Part shown: positions 19,602 to 32,331 of the stretch, piece by piece
Layout of the letters: the number at the start of each line of letters is the position of its first letter
Numbering within the stretch: the first letter of the stretch is position 1
NCBI GenBank assembly: GCA_021159235.1
Contig: JAGGSF010000106.1
Coordinates: forward strand, 1 to 32,331
DNA: 32,331 nucleotides
Source of the DNA: Deltaproteobacteria bacterium
GTDB taxonomy: Bacteria > Campylobacterota_A > Desulfurellia > JAGGSF01
Direction: 5' to 3'
Program-made: the position numbers and the translations under genes
The notes under the pieces: generated by a model
Databases searched by the model: none
What the model was told of the DNA's origin: nothing
Seen by the model: only the letters and a program-made list of their open reading frames with translations

Positions 19602-20078
19602 TCAATGTCTTCTAAAAAAAACACCGCTTTTGCCACCTTCTTTGTGTAGGAGATATATCTCTCCGATTTCCATTTCTTTGTCCACTGCTTTACACATATC
19701 GTAAATGGTCAAAGCAGCCATAGAAACTGCGGTTAATGCTTCCATCTCTGCCCCTGTCTTCCCCACCAGTCTCACTGCACTGTGTATATCTATTTTGTTT
19801 TTTTCTTCGTCTATGGAAAATTTGAGATCAACATGGGAGATTAACAGGGGATGGCATAGAGGGATGAGAAATGGTGTTTTCTTTGCCGCTTCTACTCCTG
19901 CTACATAGGCTACCGCAAACACATCGCCCTTTTCTATCTTTTTTTCTTTAATCAGAGAAATGGTTTCTTTCTTTAGGTATACACAACCATGAGCTTCAGC
20001 TATCCTCAAGGTATCCTTCTTTTCGCTTACATCCACCATTTTTGCTTTACCCCGCTCGTCAATATGTGTAAATTCCAT
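19602..20078 (-). CDS. moaC: Cyclic pyranopterin monophosphate synthase MoaC
   Basis: 'FTHIDERGKAKMVDVSEK', 'KGDVFAVAYVAGVEAAKKTPFLIPLCHPLLI', 'GKTGAEMEALTAVSMAALTIYDMCKAVD'. Confidence 0.97.
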   Translation of the reverse strand: MEFTHIDERGKAKMVDVSEKKDTLRIAEAHGCVYLKKETISLIKEKKIEKGDVFAVAYVAGVEAAKKTPFLIPLCHPLLISHVDLKFSIDEEKNKIDIHSAVRLVGKTGAEMEALTAVSMAALTIYDMCKAVDKEMEIGEIYLLHKEGGKSGVFFRRH

Positions 20079-21035
20079 TTAGCCCCCCATATAAGACATA
20101 GATTCAGAAATAGATTCTCTCAACATCGCATGTTGTTTGGGCTTCATAGAGACGGCATGTTTTATAATACTGTCTATTTCTTCAATGTTTTGTTTTCTCA
20201 ATGCATCCCTTACATTTATTCTTATATCATGCCCTAAACAGGGGATAATAAAACCATCTGAAGAGAGACGAATGCGATTGCAGTATTTGCAGAAGTTTTT
20301 ACTCAGTGGGCTGATAAAACCTACAAAATTGTTTTTTATTTTAAAATACTCGGCTGGCCCATTAGAATGATAAGATGATATTTCCAACTGATACTTCTCT
20401 TTAATTTTTTTCTTAATTTCCTCATTGCTTATAAAATAATTCCTGCCTCTGTCATATTTTGTAGGCATATACTCAATAAATCTTATCTCCATATCCATAG
20501 ATAAAGCAAATTCCAAAAGCTTTATTGTTTCATCATCGTTTATCCCCTTCATCACCACAGTGTTGATCTTCGTATGTTTAAATCCCATATCCTTTATTTT
20601 CTTTAAGCCTTCCAGTACATCTTTCACATTACCCAGGCGGGTGATATACCTGTATTTTCTTTCATCCAGACTATCCAGACTTACCGTTATTCTATTTATT
20701 CCTGCATTGTATAGAGAATAGGCTTTCTTTTTTAGTAGTGTCCCATTGGTAGTCAAACATATTTCCCTTATACCCTCTATGTTTTTTATCATTTCAATCA
20801 ATTTCTCTATATCTCTTCTCACCAAAGGCTCGCCACCGGTGAGTCTCACCTTCTTTATACCCAGAGATGATGCCCTTTCTAAGAATAGAACGATGTCTTC
20901 ATAGGTGAGAATTTCTCCCATATCTTTAAACTTTATCCCTTCTTCCGGCATGCAGTATATACAACGCAGGTTGCATCTATCGGTAACAGAAATCCTTATG
21001 TAATTAATTATTCTTCCAAATTTATCCTTTAACAT
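20079..21035 (-). CDS. moaA: GTP 3',8-cyclase MoaA (radical SAM)
   Basis: 'RISVTDRCNLRCIYCMPEEG' radical SAM CxxxCxxC, second cluster 'FCKYCNRIRLSSDGFIIPCLG', C-terminal GG. Confidence 0.97.
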   Translation of the reverse strand: MLKDKFGRIINYIRISVTDRCNLRCIYCMPEEGIKFKDMGEILTYEDIVLFLERASSLGIKKVRLTGGEPLVRRDIEKLIEMIKNIEGIREICLTTNGTLLKKKAYSLYNAGINRITVSLDSLDERKYRYITRLGNVKDVLEGLKKIKDMGFKHTKINTVVMKGINDDETIKLLEFALSMDMEIRFIEYMPTKYDRGRNYFISNEEIKKKIKEKYQLEISSYHSNGPAEYFKIKNNFVGFISPLSKNFCKYCNRIRLSSDGFIIPCLGHDIRINVRDALRKQNIEEIDSIIKHAVSMKPKQHAMLRESISESMSYMGG

Positions 21036-21867
21036 TCGGCTTGCTCTTCCACCTATTGTGCACCCAAAAATAACAATGTGGGTACTTCTTTATCCATTCC
21101 TCAAACCTATTGTAGACAAACTGCATGATGTTGTAAATCTTCTCTTTTAAATTGTTTCCCTTCACCTTTACAGGTGGTTCAATATGAAAAACAAACTTTC
21201 CATCCTTTTTAACCGCATAGGCGGGCAAAATAGGCACATTTAATCTTAATGAGAACAGTGCTACACCTTCGCTCGCCGATGCCTTTCTCCCGAAGAAATC
21301 CACAAACATTCCCTTATTTCCCGCATCCTGATCAACGAGAATGCCTAAATTTACCCTTTGTTTAAGGAGATCTAAGAAGTACACGACATTTTCGCGAGAG
21401 GAGATGACTTTATTTCCTCCCCTTTCCCTCAGTTTGTTTACTGTCCTGTCCAGCATCTTGCAATCAAACGGGCGGGCAACAAGATAAGCTTTTCCAATAA
21501 GCAGGCTGAAAGCATAAGCCATTATCTCCCAATTTCCGAAATGAGCAGTTACCCAGATAATACCCCTATTTTTTTCCTTTGCTTCAAGAAAATTTTCCAA
21601 TCCTTCTATCTTTACACATTTTCTTATCTTTTTTTTATCAGTTCCTAAAAGTTTTATACAGTCTGTAATAAAATCTGCAAAAAAGATATATGTTCTTTTA
21701 GCCGTTTTTTTTGTCCATTCATCATCCTTTTTAAATGCATGTTTGATGTTGTCTATGGCAATCTTCCTGCGGCTGGGAATAAGCCACCACAGTAAAAATG
21801 CCAGGAAAACAAAGAGAAATTTCAAAAAAATTTTAGGAAAGATTCTTAAAATATATACAACAATCAT
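21022..21867 (-). CDS. LpxL/HtrB-type lipid A biosynthesis acyltransferase
   Basis: N-terminal TM; 'WVTAHFGNWEIMAYAFSLL' (H-x4-E acyltransferase motif); 'LVDQDAGNKGMFVDFFGRKASASEGVALFSLRL'. Confidence 0.88.
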   Translation of the reverse strand: MIVVYILRIFPKIFLKFLFVFLAFLLWWLIPSRRKIAIDNIKHAFKKDDEWTKKTAKRTYIFFADFITDCIKLLGTDKKKIRKCVKIEGLENFLEAKEKNRGIIWVTAHFGNWEIMAYAFSLLIGKAYLVARPFDCKMLDRTVNKLRERGGNKVISSRENVVYFLDLLKQRVNLGILVDQDAGNKGMFVDFFGRKASASEGVALFSLRLNVPILPAYAVKKDGKFVFHIEPPVKVKGNNLKEKIYNIMQFVYNRFEEWIKKYPHCYFWVHNRWKSKPNVKG

Positions 21868-23066
21868 GTGTTACTCACCCTGGAAATTCCCAGCAGAAGC
21901 CAGCTCATCATGATCACTTCGGAATCGTTGAAGTTTGTTTCAAACAATCCTGCAAACAGAAGAGCACAGAAGGCTGAAAACACACCCACATTCAAGGCAT
22001 AGCCCAGATTATCCTTAGGGGAATGCATCCTTTTTAAAAGGGATTTAAGAATGGAATACCATAAGAAAACGAAGGCAAAAAAGCCTATGATACCTCTTGT
22101 AGCCAGTGTATGCAAAAATATATTATGAGCGGAAGAATGACACTGCAGAAAACTCAAGTCTTTTGTTAATGGAAGGGCATAATGCTTGAAATTGCCTGCA
22201 CCCACACCAAACAATGGATGATGAGAAAACATTAAAAGAGCTGTTTTCCATAGATAAAGATGCTGTTTTATACTGCTATCTGCTGTCCCTGCAAGCAGTG
22301 TCCTTCCCCTCTCAAAGACGGAAGGAAGAAAGAGATAGGAGAAAAACACTAACAGCAAGAGAAAGGCAACATAGGCAGGGATAAGTCGTTTATTATAAAA
22401 GATGAAGAAAACCAGTAATCCAAACAAAAAACCCAGCCATGGACCTCTGGAAAGTGTAAATAGAAAGGCAATGATGGAAAGGATGATTATGCTCCCTACA
22501 GCCAGCCTTTTCTTCCTGTATATAAAGAAAAAAGATATTAAAAGAAGTAATATCTGCATCAACTGTCCTGCATAGGTAAGGGATATATTGAAAAACCCTT
22601 GAGAGCGAGGAAAATGTTTTACTATCGTATATCCAAATATTCTTATATAGGTAAAATGCTCAACAATGGATACAATGGCAACAAATGCCGTAGTGATAAG
22701 TAAAATATACAATGTGGTTTTTACATCTTTCTTGTGCATTAGATTAATAATTGCAAAATATATGAGGAACAACCAGGCAGATTTCATATGTTTTAAGGTT
22801 GATACGGGGTCATATGAAAATAGACAGGAAACAACACCTGCAAGAATAAAGAGGATAACAGGTAAGATAAGTTCATCGTATAGAAACAAAATACGCTTTG
22901 TTTTTATACTTTTATAGATCCATAATGTAAAACCCACGCAGAGAATAGAAAGATTGGAAGCGGCAATAGAAATGGGAAAAGAAACAGCACAAAGGCGAGG
23001 AAACAGTGAAGTCCAGAGTTTTTCTATCTTTTTCTCTCTATAAGCATCCGGTATATATTCTCGCAC
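21864..23066 (-). CDS. O-antigen ligase / polymerase-like (Wzy/WaaL) polytopic membrane protein
   Basis: About 10-12 hydrophobic segments, 'TLSRGPWLGFLFGLLVFF', 'HHPLFGVGAGNFKHYA', 'SSAHNIFLHTLATRGIIGFFAF'. Start uncertain: 43-nt overlap with upstream gene. Confidence 0.82.
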   Translation of the reverse strand: MREYIPDAYREKKIEKLWTSLFPRLCAVSFPISIAASNLSILCVGFTLWIYKSIKTKRILFLYDELILPVILFILAGVVSCLFSYDPVSTLKHMKSAWLFLIYFAIINLMHKKDVKTTLYILLITTAFVAIVSIVEHFTYIRIFGYTIVKHFPRSQGFFNISLTYAGQLMQILLLLISFFFIYRKKRLAVGSIIILSIIAFLFTLSRGPWLGFLFGLLVFFIFYNKRLIPAYVAFLLLLVFFSYLFLPSVFERGRTLLAGTADSSIKQHLYLWKTALLMFSHHPLFGVGAGNFKHYALPLTKDLSFLQCHSSAHNIFLHTLATRGIIGFFAFVFLWYSILKSLLKRMHSPKDNLGYALNVGVFSAFCALLFAGLFETNFNDSEVIMMSWLLLGISRVSNT

Positions 23067-24082
23067 ATCATCTCCTTGGCTTGAATGGTGTAATGCTCTT
23101 TGGCATATCTGTATGCTCTTTCTACCATATCTCTTGTATCGTGGTTTAAAACATATTCTATGGCGGAGGAGATCCTGCCTACATCTTTTGATTTTACCAA
23201 AATTCCTCTACCATTGGAAAGCATCTCCCCTATGCCCCCTACCTCTGTTCCTATAACAGGCACCTTCACCATCATAGCTTCCAGGATCACATTGGGAAAA
23301 CTCTCTATGACTGAAGGAACAACGAGTACGTCAAAAGCCTTCAAGATATCAGTAGCATCCTTTCTGAAACCCATAATGTTTACTTTATCTGTGATATTAT
23401 ATTTTTTGACATATTCGCTCAGCGCTTTTGTATTCTGACCAACAAAAACAAGAGAAATATCATTATGTCTTTTTGAAAGAGAGGCAAATGCCTCGATGAG
23501 GAATGTATGCCCCTTATAGAATGAAAAGTTTCCTATACAACCTATAACTTTTTCCTTAAAACCCATTTTTTCTCTCGCCTCTTTCCTGCTTAATGAAGAA
23601 AAATCCCTTTCATCCACTGCACTGGGTATGACAAATATCTTCTTTTCTTTAACAAGATATCTTTTTAATATGTTTTTGACTGCAAAAGAGTTGACAAAGA
23701 ATGCATCTATCCGGGGAGAAAGATATTTCAACACATTCCCCGGTTTGAACAATACACTCCTCTGGACAACGAGTATGTGTTTATGCAAAAATAGAGAGGC
23801 CAGAAGACCTATACTGTGTCCGCGGGAATGATTGGTGTGCACTACATCCACATCTTTTTCTTTAATAAAATTGCGAACAATTTTTGCAGAATGCCATATT
23901 CTCTTATCGTCTATAAAAATCGTATCTATATTTTCTTGGGTTGCCCTCCTGTAAATTGGAGAATTGAAGCAACAGGCAATGCATACTTTATGTCCTTTTT
24001 CCTTTAGGGCACGGGAAAGGATAAGGGTTTGATTTACTCCTCCACTCCAGTTGGTTGCAGGCTCAACCTGAAGGATGTTCAT
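23024..24082 (-). CDS. Family 4 glycosyltransferase
   Basis: Start moved to in-frame ATG at 24082 (ORF opens at 24106): 'MNILQVEPATNWSGGVNQTLILSRALKEKGHKV', 'VIGCIGNFSFYKGHTFLIEAFA', 'VLVVPSVIESFPNVILEAMMVKVPVIGTEVGGIGEML'. Confidence 0.92.
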   Translation of the reverse strand: MNILQVEPATNWSGGVNQTLILSRALKEKGHKVCIACCFNSPIYRRATQENIDTIFIDDKRIWHSAKIVRNFIKEKDVDVVHTNHSRGHSIGLLASLFLHKHILVVQRSVLFKPGNVLKYLSPRIDAFFVNSFAVKNILKRYLVKEKKIFVIPSAVDERDFSSLSRKEAREKMGFKEKVIGCIGNFSFYKGHTFLIEAFASLSKRHNDISLVFVGQNTKALSEYVKKYNITDKVNIMGFRKDATDILKAFDVLVVPSVIESFPNVILEAMMVKVPVIGTEVGGIGEMLSNGRGILVKSKDVGRISSAIEYVLNHDTRDMVERAYRYAKEHYTIQAKEMMCENIYRMLIERKR

Positions 24083-24581
24083 ATCTCTTTCTGAGCTCAA
24101 GAACATGTCTGTAGTGTTCTATGTATGAAAATATGCCTTCTACATCATCTATATGCCTGGTTACAATACCCACATTTACATATGGCTTATCGGAAACAAC
24201 GAGAAAGACAGAACTCAAATCTTTCAGAGAAAACGCTCTTTCTCTATACACCAGCACTTTATGCAGATCCTCGTTCTTAAATCCCTCAACGAATACAAAA
24301 TCGCAATCTGAGTAAAACTTCTTTATTTCAGATAATGTTTTTTCTTCATCCTCCACCATTGCAAACCTTCTTTTACCGATTATGGATACTCGTTTTGCAC
24401 CGGCATGTTTCATTCGGTAGGAATCCTTTCCCGGATAATCTATCTCAAAATTGGATGGAGCATGCTTTACTGCACCTACTACATAACCCTTACTTTTTGC
24501 TTCTTTAATCAGTTTTTCAATAAGTGTGGTTTTCCCGGCACCACTGTGTCCGATGAATGAAACAAAAAACGGTTCAATCAT
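24063..24581 (-). CDS. mobB: Molybdopterin-guanine dinucleotide biosynthesis protein MobB
   Basis: Start at in-frame ATG 24581 (ORF opens at 24635): 'MIEPFFVSFIGHSGAGKTTLIEKLIKEAKSKGYVVGAVKHAPSNFEIDYPGKDSYRMKHAGA' P-loop and MobB pattern; overlaps moeA stop. Confidence 0.92.
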   Translation of the reverse strand: MIEPFFVSFIGHSGAGKTTLIEKLIKEAKSKGYVVGAVKHAPSNFEIDYPGKDSYRMKHAGAKRVSIIGKRRFAMVEDEEKTLSEIKKFYSDCDFVFVEGFKNEDLHKVLVYRERAFSLKDLSSVFLVVSDKPYVNVGIVTRHIDDVEGIFSYIEHYRHVLELRKRYEHPSG

Positions 24582-25773
24582 CAAACCTGCCTCCTTTAAA
24601 TACAGAGGATCTTTCCACATCACCCTTATCTTCATCTATCATGATAAAACCATCTGCATTAACCACAGAAAGGAAGTTATCCGATTTTTGAGAGCCGCTA
24701 CTCTTTACAGTTACCTTCAGTTTTTCATCAACAAATTTTACTCTATTTAGATAGAGTTTTCCTTTTTTGGAATGCATATCTTCCAGAAGCTCACAATTAA
24801 AGAGTTTTTCTGTATAATTTCTACCGCTCATCTTCAGCAAAGCAGGCTTTAAAAAAGCATAAGCAGTCATAAACAGGGCCGCTGGAGGACCGGAAAAGGC
24901 AAAGACCAGTGTCTTATCCTTTATACCAAATGTAAACGGTCTTCCTGGTTTAATGTCGGGTTTTGAAAATATTATGTTTACTCCACATTCTTCCATCGCC
25001 TTTTTTGTGAAATCCGTTTTTCCTTGAGACACACCTCCTGTGGTAACTACCACATCCGATGATAGGAACGACCTGTCTAAAGCCTCTCTTATACTTTCCA
25101 CATCATCTCTGAGATGCTGGTGATAGACTTCTCCTCCCCATTTTTCTATGAGTCCTTTTAAAATGTAGAAATTCGTATTGTATACCTTTCCTTTTCTATA
25201 TGCATCGTAAGGTGTAATTACCTCGTTGCCGGTAGTAAATACAGAAACCTTGGGTCTTTTAAACACGAGGGTGCTGTTAATACCACAATGAGCCAAAAGT
25301 GCCCATCTTCTCACATTTATCAAATCTCCCCTGTTCAATATCTTCATTCCTTTTTTAATTTCTGCACCCTTTTTGGTCACATTGTGATAGATGGCAGGTC
25401 TTTCTTTGACTGTTACCGTGTTTCCTTCAACCTCTGCTTTTTCTACCATTATTACACAGTTTGCCCCTTCAGGAAGGGGAGAACCGGTATTTACCCAAAA
25501 GGCACACCCTTTTTTCAACCTAAATCCTGCTTCATCCACTCCTATACTGCCTTGAATGGTCAGTTTCTTTGGCAACCTGTCTATATCCTCTACACGCACA
25601 GCATACCCATCCATCGCCGAGCGAGGAGTGGAAGGGAAATCCATCGGAGCGTATATATCCTCAAATAAAACCCGCCCTCTCAATTCATTCAGGTCCTTTC
25701 TTTCTCCACCTAATGCAAAACTATATTCTATTATTTTATCCAATGCTTGCCTGAACCTCATGTTTCTATCCAC
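24574..25773 (-). CDS. moeA: Molybdopterin molybdenumtransferase MoeA
   Basis: 'APMDFPSTPRSAMDGYAVR', 'VSVFTTGNEVITPYD', 'VVTTGGVSQGKTDFTKKAMEECGVNIIFSKPDIKPGRPFTFGIK', 'FSGPPAALFMTAYAFLKPAL'. Confidence 0.95.
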   Translation of the reverse strand: MDRNMRFRQALDKIIEYSFALGGERKDLNELRGRVLFEDIYAPMDFPSTPRSAMDGYAVRVEDIDRLPKKLTIQGSIGVDEAGFRLKKGCAFWVNTGSPLPEGANCVIMVEKAEVEGNTVTVKERPAIYHNVTKKGAEIKKGMKILNRGDLINVRRWALLAHCGINSTLVFKRPKVSVFTTGNEVITPYDAYRKGKVYNTNFYILKGLIEKWGGEVYHQHLRDDVESIREALDRSFLSSDVVVTTGGVSQGKTDFTKKAMEECGVNIIFSKPDIKPGRPFTFGIKDKTLVFAFSGPPAALFMTAYAFLKPALLKMSGRNYTEKLFNCELLEDMHSKKGKLYLNRVKFVDEKLKVTVKSSGSQKSDNFLSVVNADGFIMIDEDKGDVERSSVFKGGRFDD

Positions 25774-27111
25774 ATGTTTAATCTGTTTATTATCTCCTCT
25801 TTCCCCAGACAGAGAATGAGTTTGAGGATACTTATTCCCTCTTCTTTTCCAGTGAGAATGTGTCGCAAAAGGGTATAAAAATCCCTCTTATTGAAGGAAT
25901 TACTCTCCAGAAAATTGTTTAGTTCCTGTTTCAATTTCTCTCCTTTAAAATGCAGGAGAAAATCCATAAATTTTTTTACCACATCTTTATTCTTCTCTGT
26001 TTTTTCAGCAGGAAATACATCACCCTTAACAATAATTTCCATAAGTTCATTCAACTGTTTTAAATCCTCAGTTTCATCCCTTAAACATAGAGCCAATTTT
26101 CTTTCTCTTTCGTTTAAGTCTCTGTTTAAATAACGGGAAAGAGAATCTATAAACCTTTCATTGCTAAGTGTCCGCATAAATCTTTTATTCAACCATTTCA
26201 ACTTTTTAAAATCGCATACCGCTCCGCTTCTTCCTACTTTATAAATATTGTATTTTTCTATCAACTCGTCTATGGTAAATATCTCTGATTTACAATGCCA
26301 GCCTAAGAGAACCATAAAATTACACAATGCCTGGGGTAAAATGCCATTTTCTTTTAAGTGTCTTATAGAAAAGCATTCTTCCCTTTTGGACAGCTTTTTT
26401 CTCTCCTCATCTAATACTGTTGGCAGATGGAGAAATTCCGGTATATTTCTTGCTACACTGTTTAATATGAGTATCTGCTTTGGAGTATTGGAAAGGTGAT
26501 CTTCTCCTCTTATTACATGGGTAATATTGAGCAGGGCATCATCTATGGCTGATGAAAAATTATAGGTGGGAAGACCATTTGACCTTAAGATAACAAAGTC
26601 TCCAAAATCCCGATCATTGAAGTTCATTTTCCCGAATACACCATCGTTAAATTCTATTTTCTCTCCTCTGGTTTTAAAGCGAATAACATAAGGTAGTCCT
26701 TCATTTAGATTTTTTTTTATCTCTTCTTTTGAGAGATGACGGCATTTTCCCGAATAACGATAAGGAAAACCCTTTTTTTTAGCTTCTTCTTTCTCTTTCT
26801 TTATCTCTTCTTCAGAACAGAAGCAAAGATAGGCATCCCCCTTCTCCACCAACTTATAAGCATAGTCTCTATAGATCTTTATGCGTTCACTCTGAAAGTA
26901 TGGGCCTTCGGTGAAGGTGATACCCAGCCATTCAAGATCATCCATTATATTTTGAATGTAGACTTTCCTACTTCTCTGCACATCTGTATCATCAATTCTC
27001 AATATGAAATCGCCGTTCCTCTGACGGCTGAAGATATAATTTATCAGCGCAATTCTCGCATTTCCTATGTGAAGCAAACCGGTAGGAGAAGGGGCAAAAC
27101 GCACCCGTACA

Positions 27112-27119
<8 letters not shown>
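25758..27119 (-). CDS. gltX: Glutamyl-tRNA synthetase
   Basis: 'VRFAPSPTGLLHIGNARIALINYIF' (HIGH-type), 'ILRIDDTDVQRS', 'HVIRGEDHLSNTPKQILI', 'KLSKREE' (KMSKS-type). Confidence 0.96.
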
Positions 27120-31117
<3,998 letters not shown>

Positions 31118-31131
31118 TTCTACCCCTTTTT

Positions 31132-31160
31132 ATAATAACACCTGAATCTACAAGTCACAA
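31132..31160 (-). promoter_or_regulatory. Sigma70-like promoter for the long minus-strand block
   Basis: On minus strand TTGTGA (31160-31155) - 17 bp - TATTAT (31137-31132), 14 bp before the ATG at 31117, with GGGG-containing RBS; lies in the 47-bp gap after the ABC permease. Confidence 0.55.
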
Positions 31161-31164
31161 GCAT

Positions 31165-32304
31165 TTATCCAAACTGTTTTCTAAATCTCCACATGCCTAC
31201 GCTAAATACCACCAACCCCAGAGTCGTCATCTTTAAAATCTTTGACCAGAGAATATTTAATCCCACCCCCTTTAAGAAGATACCATAACTGGATTCTATA
31301 AAGTAATAAAGCGGAGAAAAGTTTGTCATCGTTTTCAGCCATCCTGGCATTGCCTCCGGCGGGGTCCAGCTTCCAGACAAAAAGAGCAGGGGAAACATGA
31401 TTAAAATAACTAACATCATTACCTGAGAAAGATTCTTCGCAATAGTGGAGATAAATATCGCTATTCCTGAGGATGTGAAAACATACAGAACAGTGGTAAC
31501 GAAAAACAAAAACAGGCTACCCCTGATGGGAATATGGAAAATTGGCTTTATCACCAAAAACACACCTGCTGCTGTGCCTATCAAAATGACAAGAGTCATA
31601 GCTAATATTTTGGGAAATATAATTTCAAATCCCGAGATAGGCGAGACAAGCAATTGTTCAATAGTACCTCTTTCTTTTTCCCTCACCATAACTGCAGCCG
31701 GTAAAACCATAGAAAGAACAGTGATAACGGTTAAAAGTTCAGATAAAGACATAAACCATTCCTCATTTTGATTGGGGTTATAGAAAACACGATGATTGTC
31801 TTGAACCACAGGTGCCTGTTCCAGCCTGTCTTCCGTCAATCCCATATTTTTCATACCTATCTCCCGGGAAAAGCTTGATATGATCTGGCCTCCGTATGAG
31901 GAGGCTAAGAATCCCAGAACAGAATTACTGGTATCAACAAGCATCTGCACATCAGTATGGTAACCTGATGCTAAATTTTCCTGGAAATGGGGTGGAATGT
32001 CCAGAATCACCATTGCTTTTCCTTTATCTAAGAGGGGAGTGATCTGTTTCTCATCAAGAACTTCTCCTTTAAGACGAAAATACGGCTGGTGGAAGCGGGA
32101 GACAAGTTCCCGGGACAATGCGCTCCTGTCGCTGTCGTGAACCCTTAAGATGGCATTGTGGAGAGATAAACTTGTCCCTGAGCCTGCAATATATATATCA
32201 AAGGTAAAAAAATAGATGGTAGCGATCATCAAAAATATATCTCTCGTAAACTGGATCAGTTCTTTTATTGTCATAACTCTTAAGTGATTCAGCATAAATT
32301 TCAT
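31165..32304 (-). CDS. ABC-2 type transporter permease (YhhJ/YbhR-like)
   Basis: N-terminal TM plus periplasmic domain, then six-TM ABC-2 core: 'PAAVMVREKERGTIEQLLVSPISGFEIIFPKILAMTLVILIGTAAGVFLV', 'LFLSGSWTPPEAMPGWLKTMTNFSPLYYFIESSYGIFLKG'. Confidence 0.93.
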   Translation of the reverse strand: MKFMLNHLRVMTIKELIQFTRDIFLMIATIYFFTFDIYIAGSGTSLSLHNAILRVHDSDRSALSRELVSRFHQPYFRLKGEVLDEKQITPLLDKGKAMVILDIPPHFQENLASGYHTDVQMLVDTSNSVLGFLASSYGGQIISSFSREIGMKNMGLTEDRLEQAPVVQDNHRVFYNPNQNEEWFMSLSELLTVITVLSMVLPAAVMVREKERGTIEQLLVSPISGFEIIFPKILAMTLVILIGTAAGVFLVIKPIFHIPIRGSLFLFFVTTVLYVFTSSGIAIFISTIAKNLSQVMMLVILIMFPLLFLSGSWTPPEAMPGWLKTMTNFSPLYYFIESSYGIFLKGVGLNILWSKILKMTTLGLVVFSVGMWRFRKQFG

Positions 32305-32331
32305 GCTTTAACCCTCTTATGAAATAACAAG

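Noticed and set aside
31165-32304. ABC-2 permease as the missing pump for the TolC/HlyD genes at the left end
   Set aside because: About 28 kb apart on opposite strands; no terminal overlap seen to suggest a circular molecule, so linkage is not supported.

Overview
The window is a compact bacterial chromosomal segment from a Gram-negative-type (diderm) organism, since LpxL-like, O-antigen-ligase-like, TolC-like and outer-membrane barrel genes are present. It has 28 supportable CDSs and no recognisable mobile element, CRISPR array, rRNA or tRNA. It forms two tightly packed, converging gene blocks. The plus-strand block (157-16448) runs TolC / HlyD / DUF3187-like barrel, then a good sigma70-like promoter, PLP aminotransferase, PPDK, TldD, TruA, GatC, GatA, a small hypothetical, GT2, polysaccharide deacetylase, Gfo/Idh/MocA oxidoreductase, DegT aminotransferase and an ApgM-family mutase. 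The minus-strand block (31117 down to 16451) starts after a second sigma70-like promoter and runs nucleotidyltransferase-phosphomannomutase-like fusion, enolase, FtsB/DivIC-like, GltX, MoeA, MobB, GT4, O-antigen ligase-like, LpxL-like, MoaA, MoaC, ProC, archaeal-type FBP aldolase/phosphatase and a second ApgM-family mutase. An ABC-2 permease lies at the right edge. The two ApgM-family genes meet tail-to-tail with 2 bp between their stop codons. The points most worth a second look are the eroded phosphohexomutase active-site motifs in the 831-aa fusion protein, the divergent pair of ApgM paralogs (one lacks an expected metal-ligand His), the clustering of an archaeal-style gluconeogenic set (PPDK, enolase, ApgM, FBPA/P), and the interleaving of Moco and envelope genes. 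I did not find convincing evidence of a wholly new system; most genes are recognisable housekeeping families.
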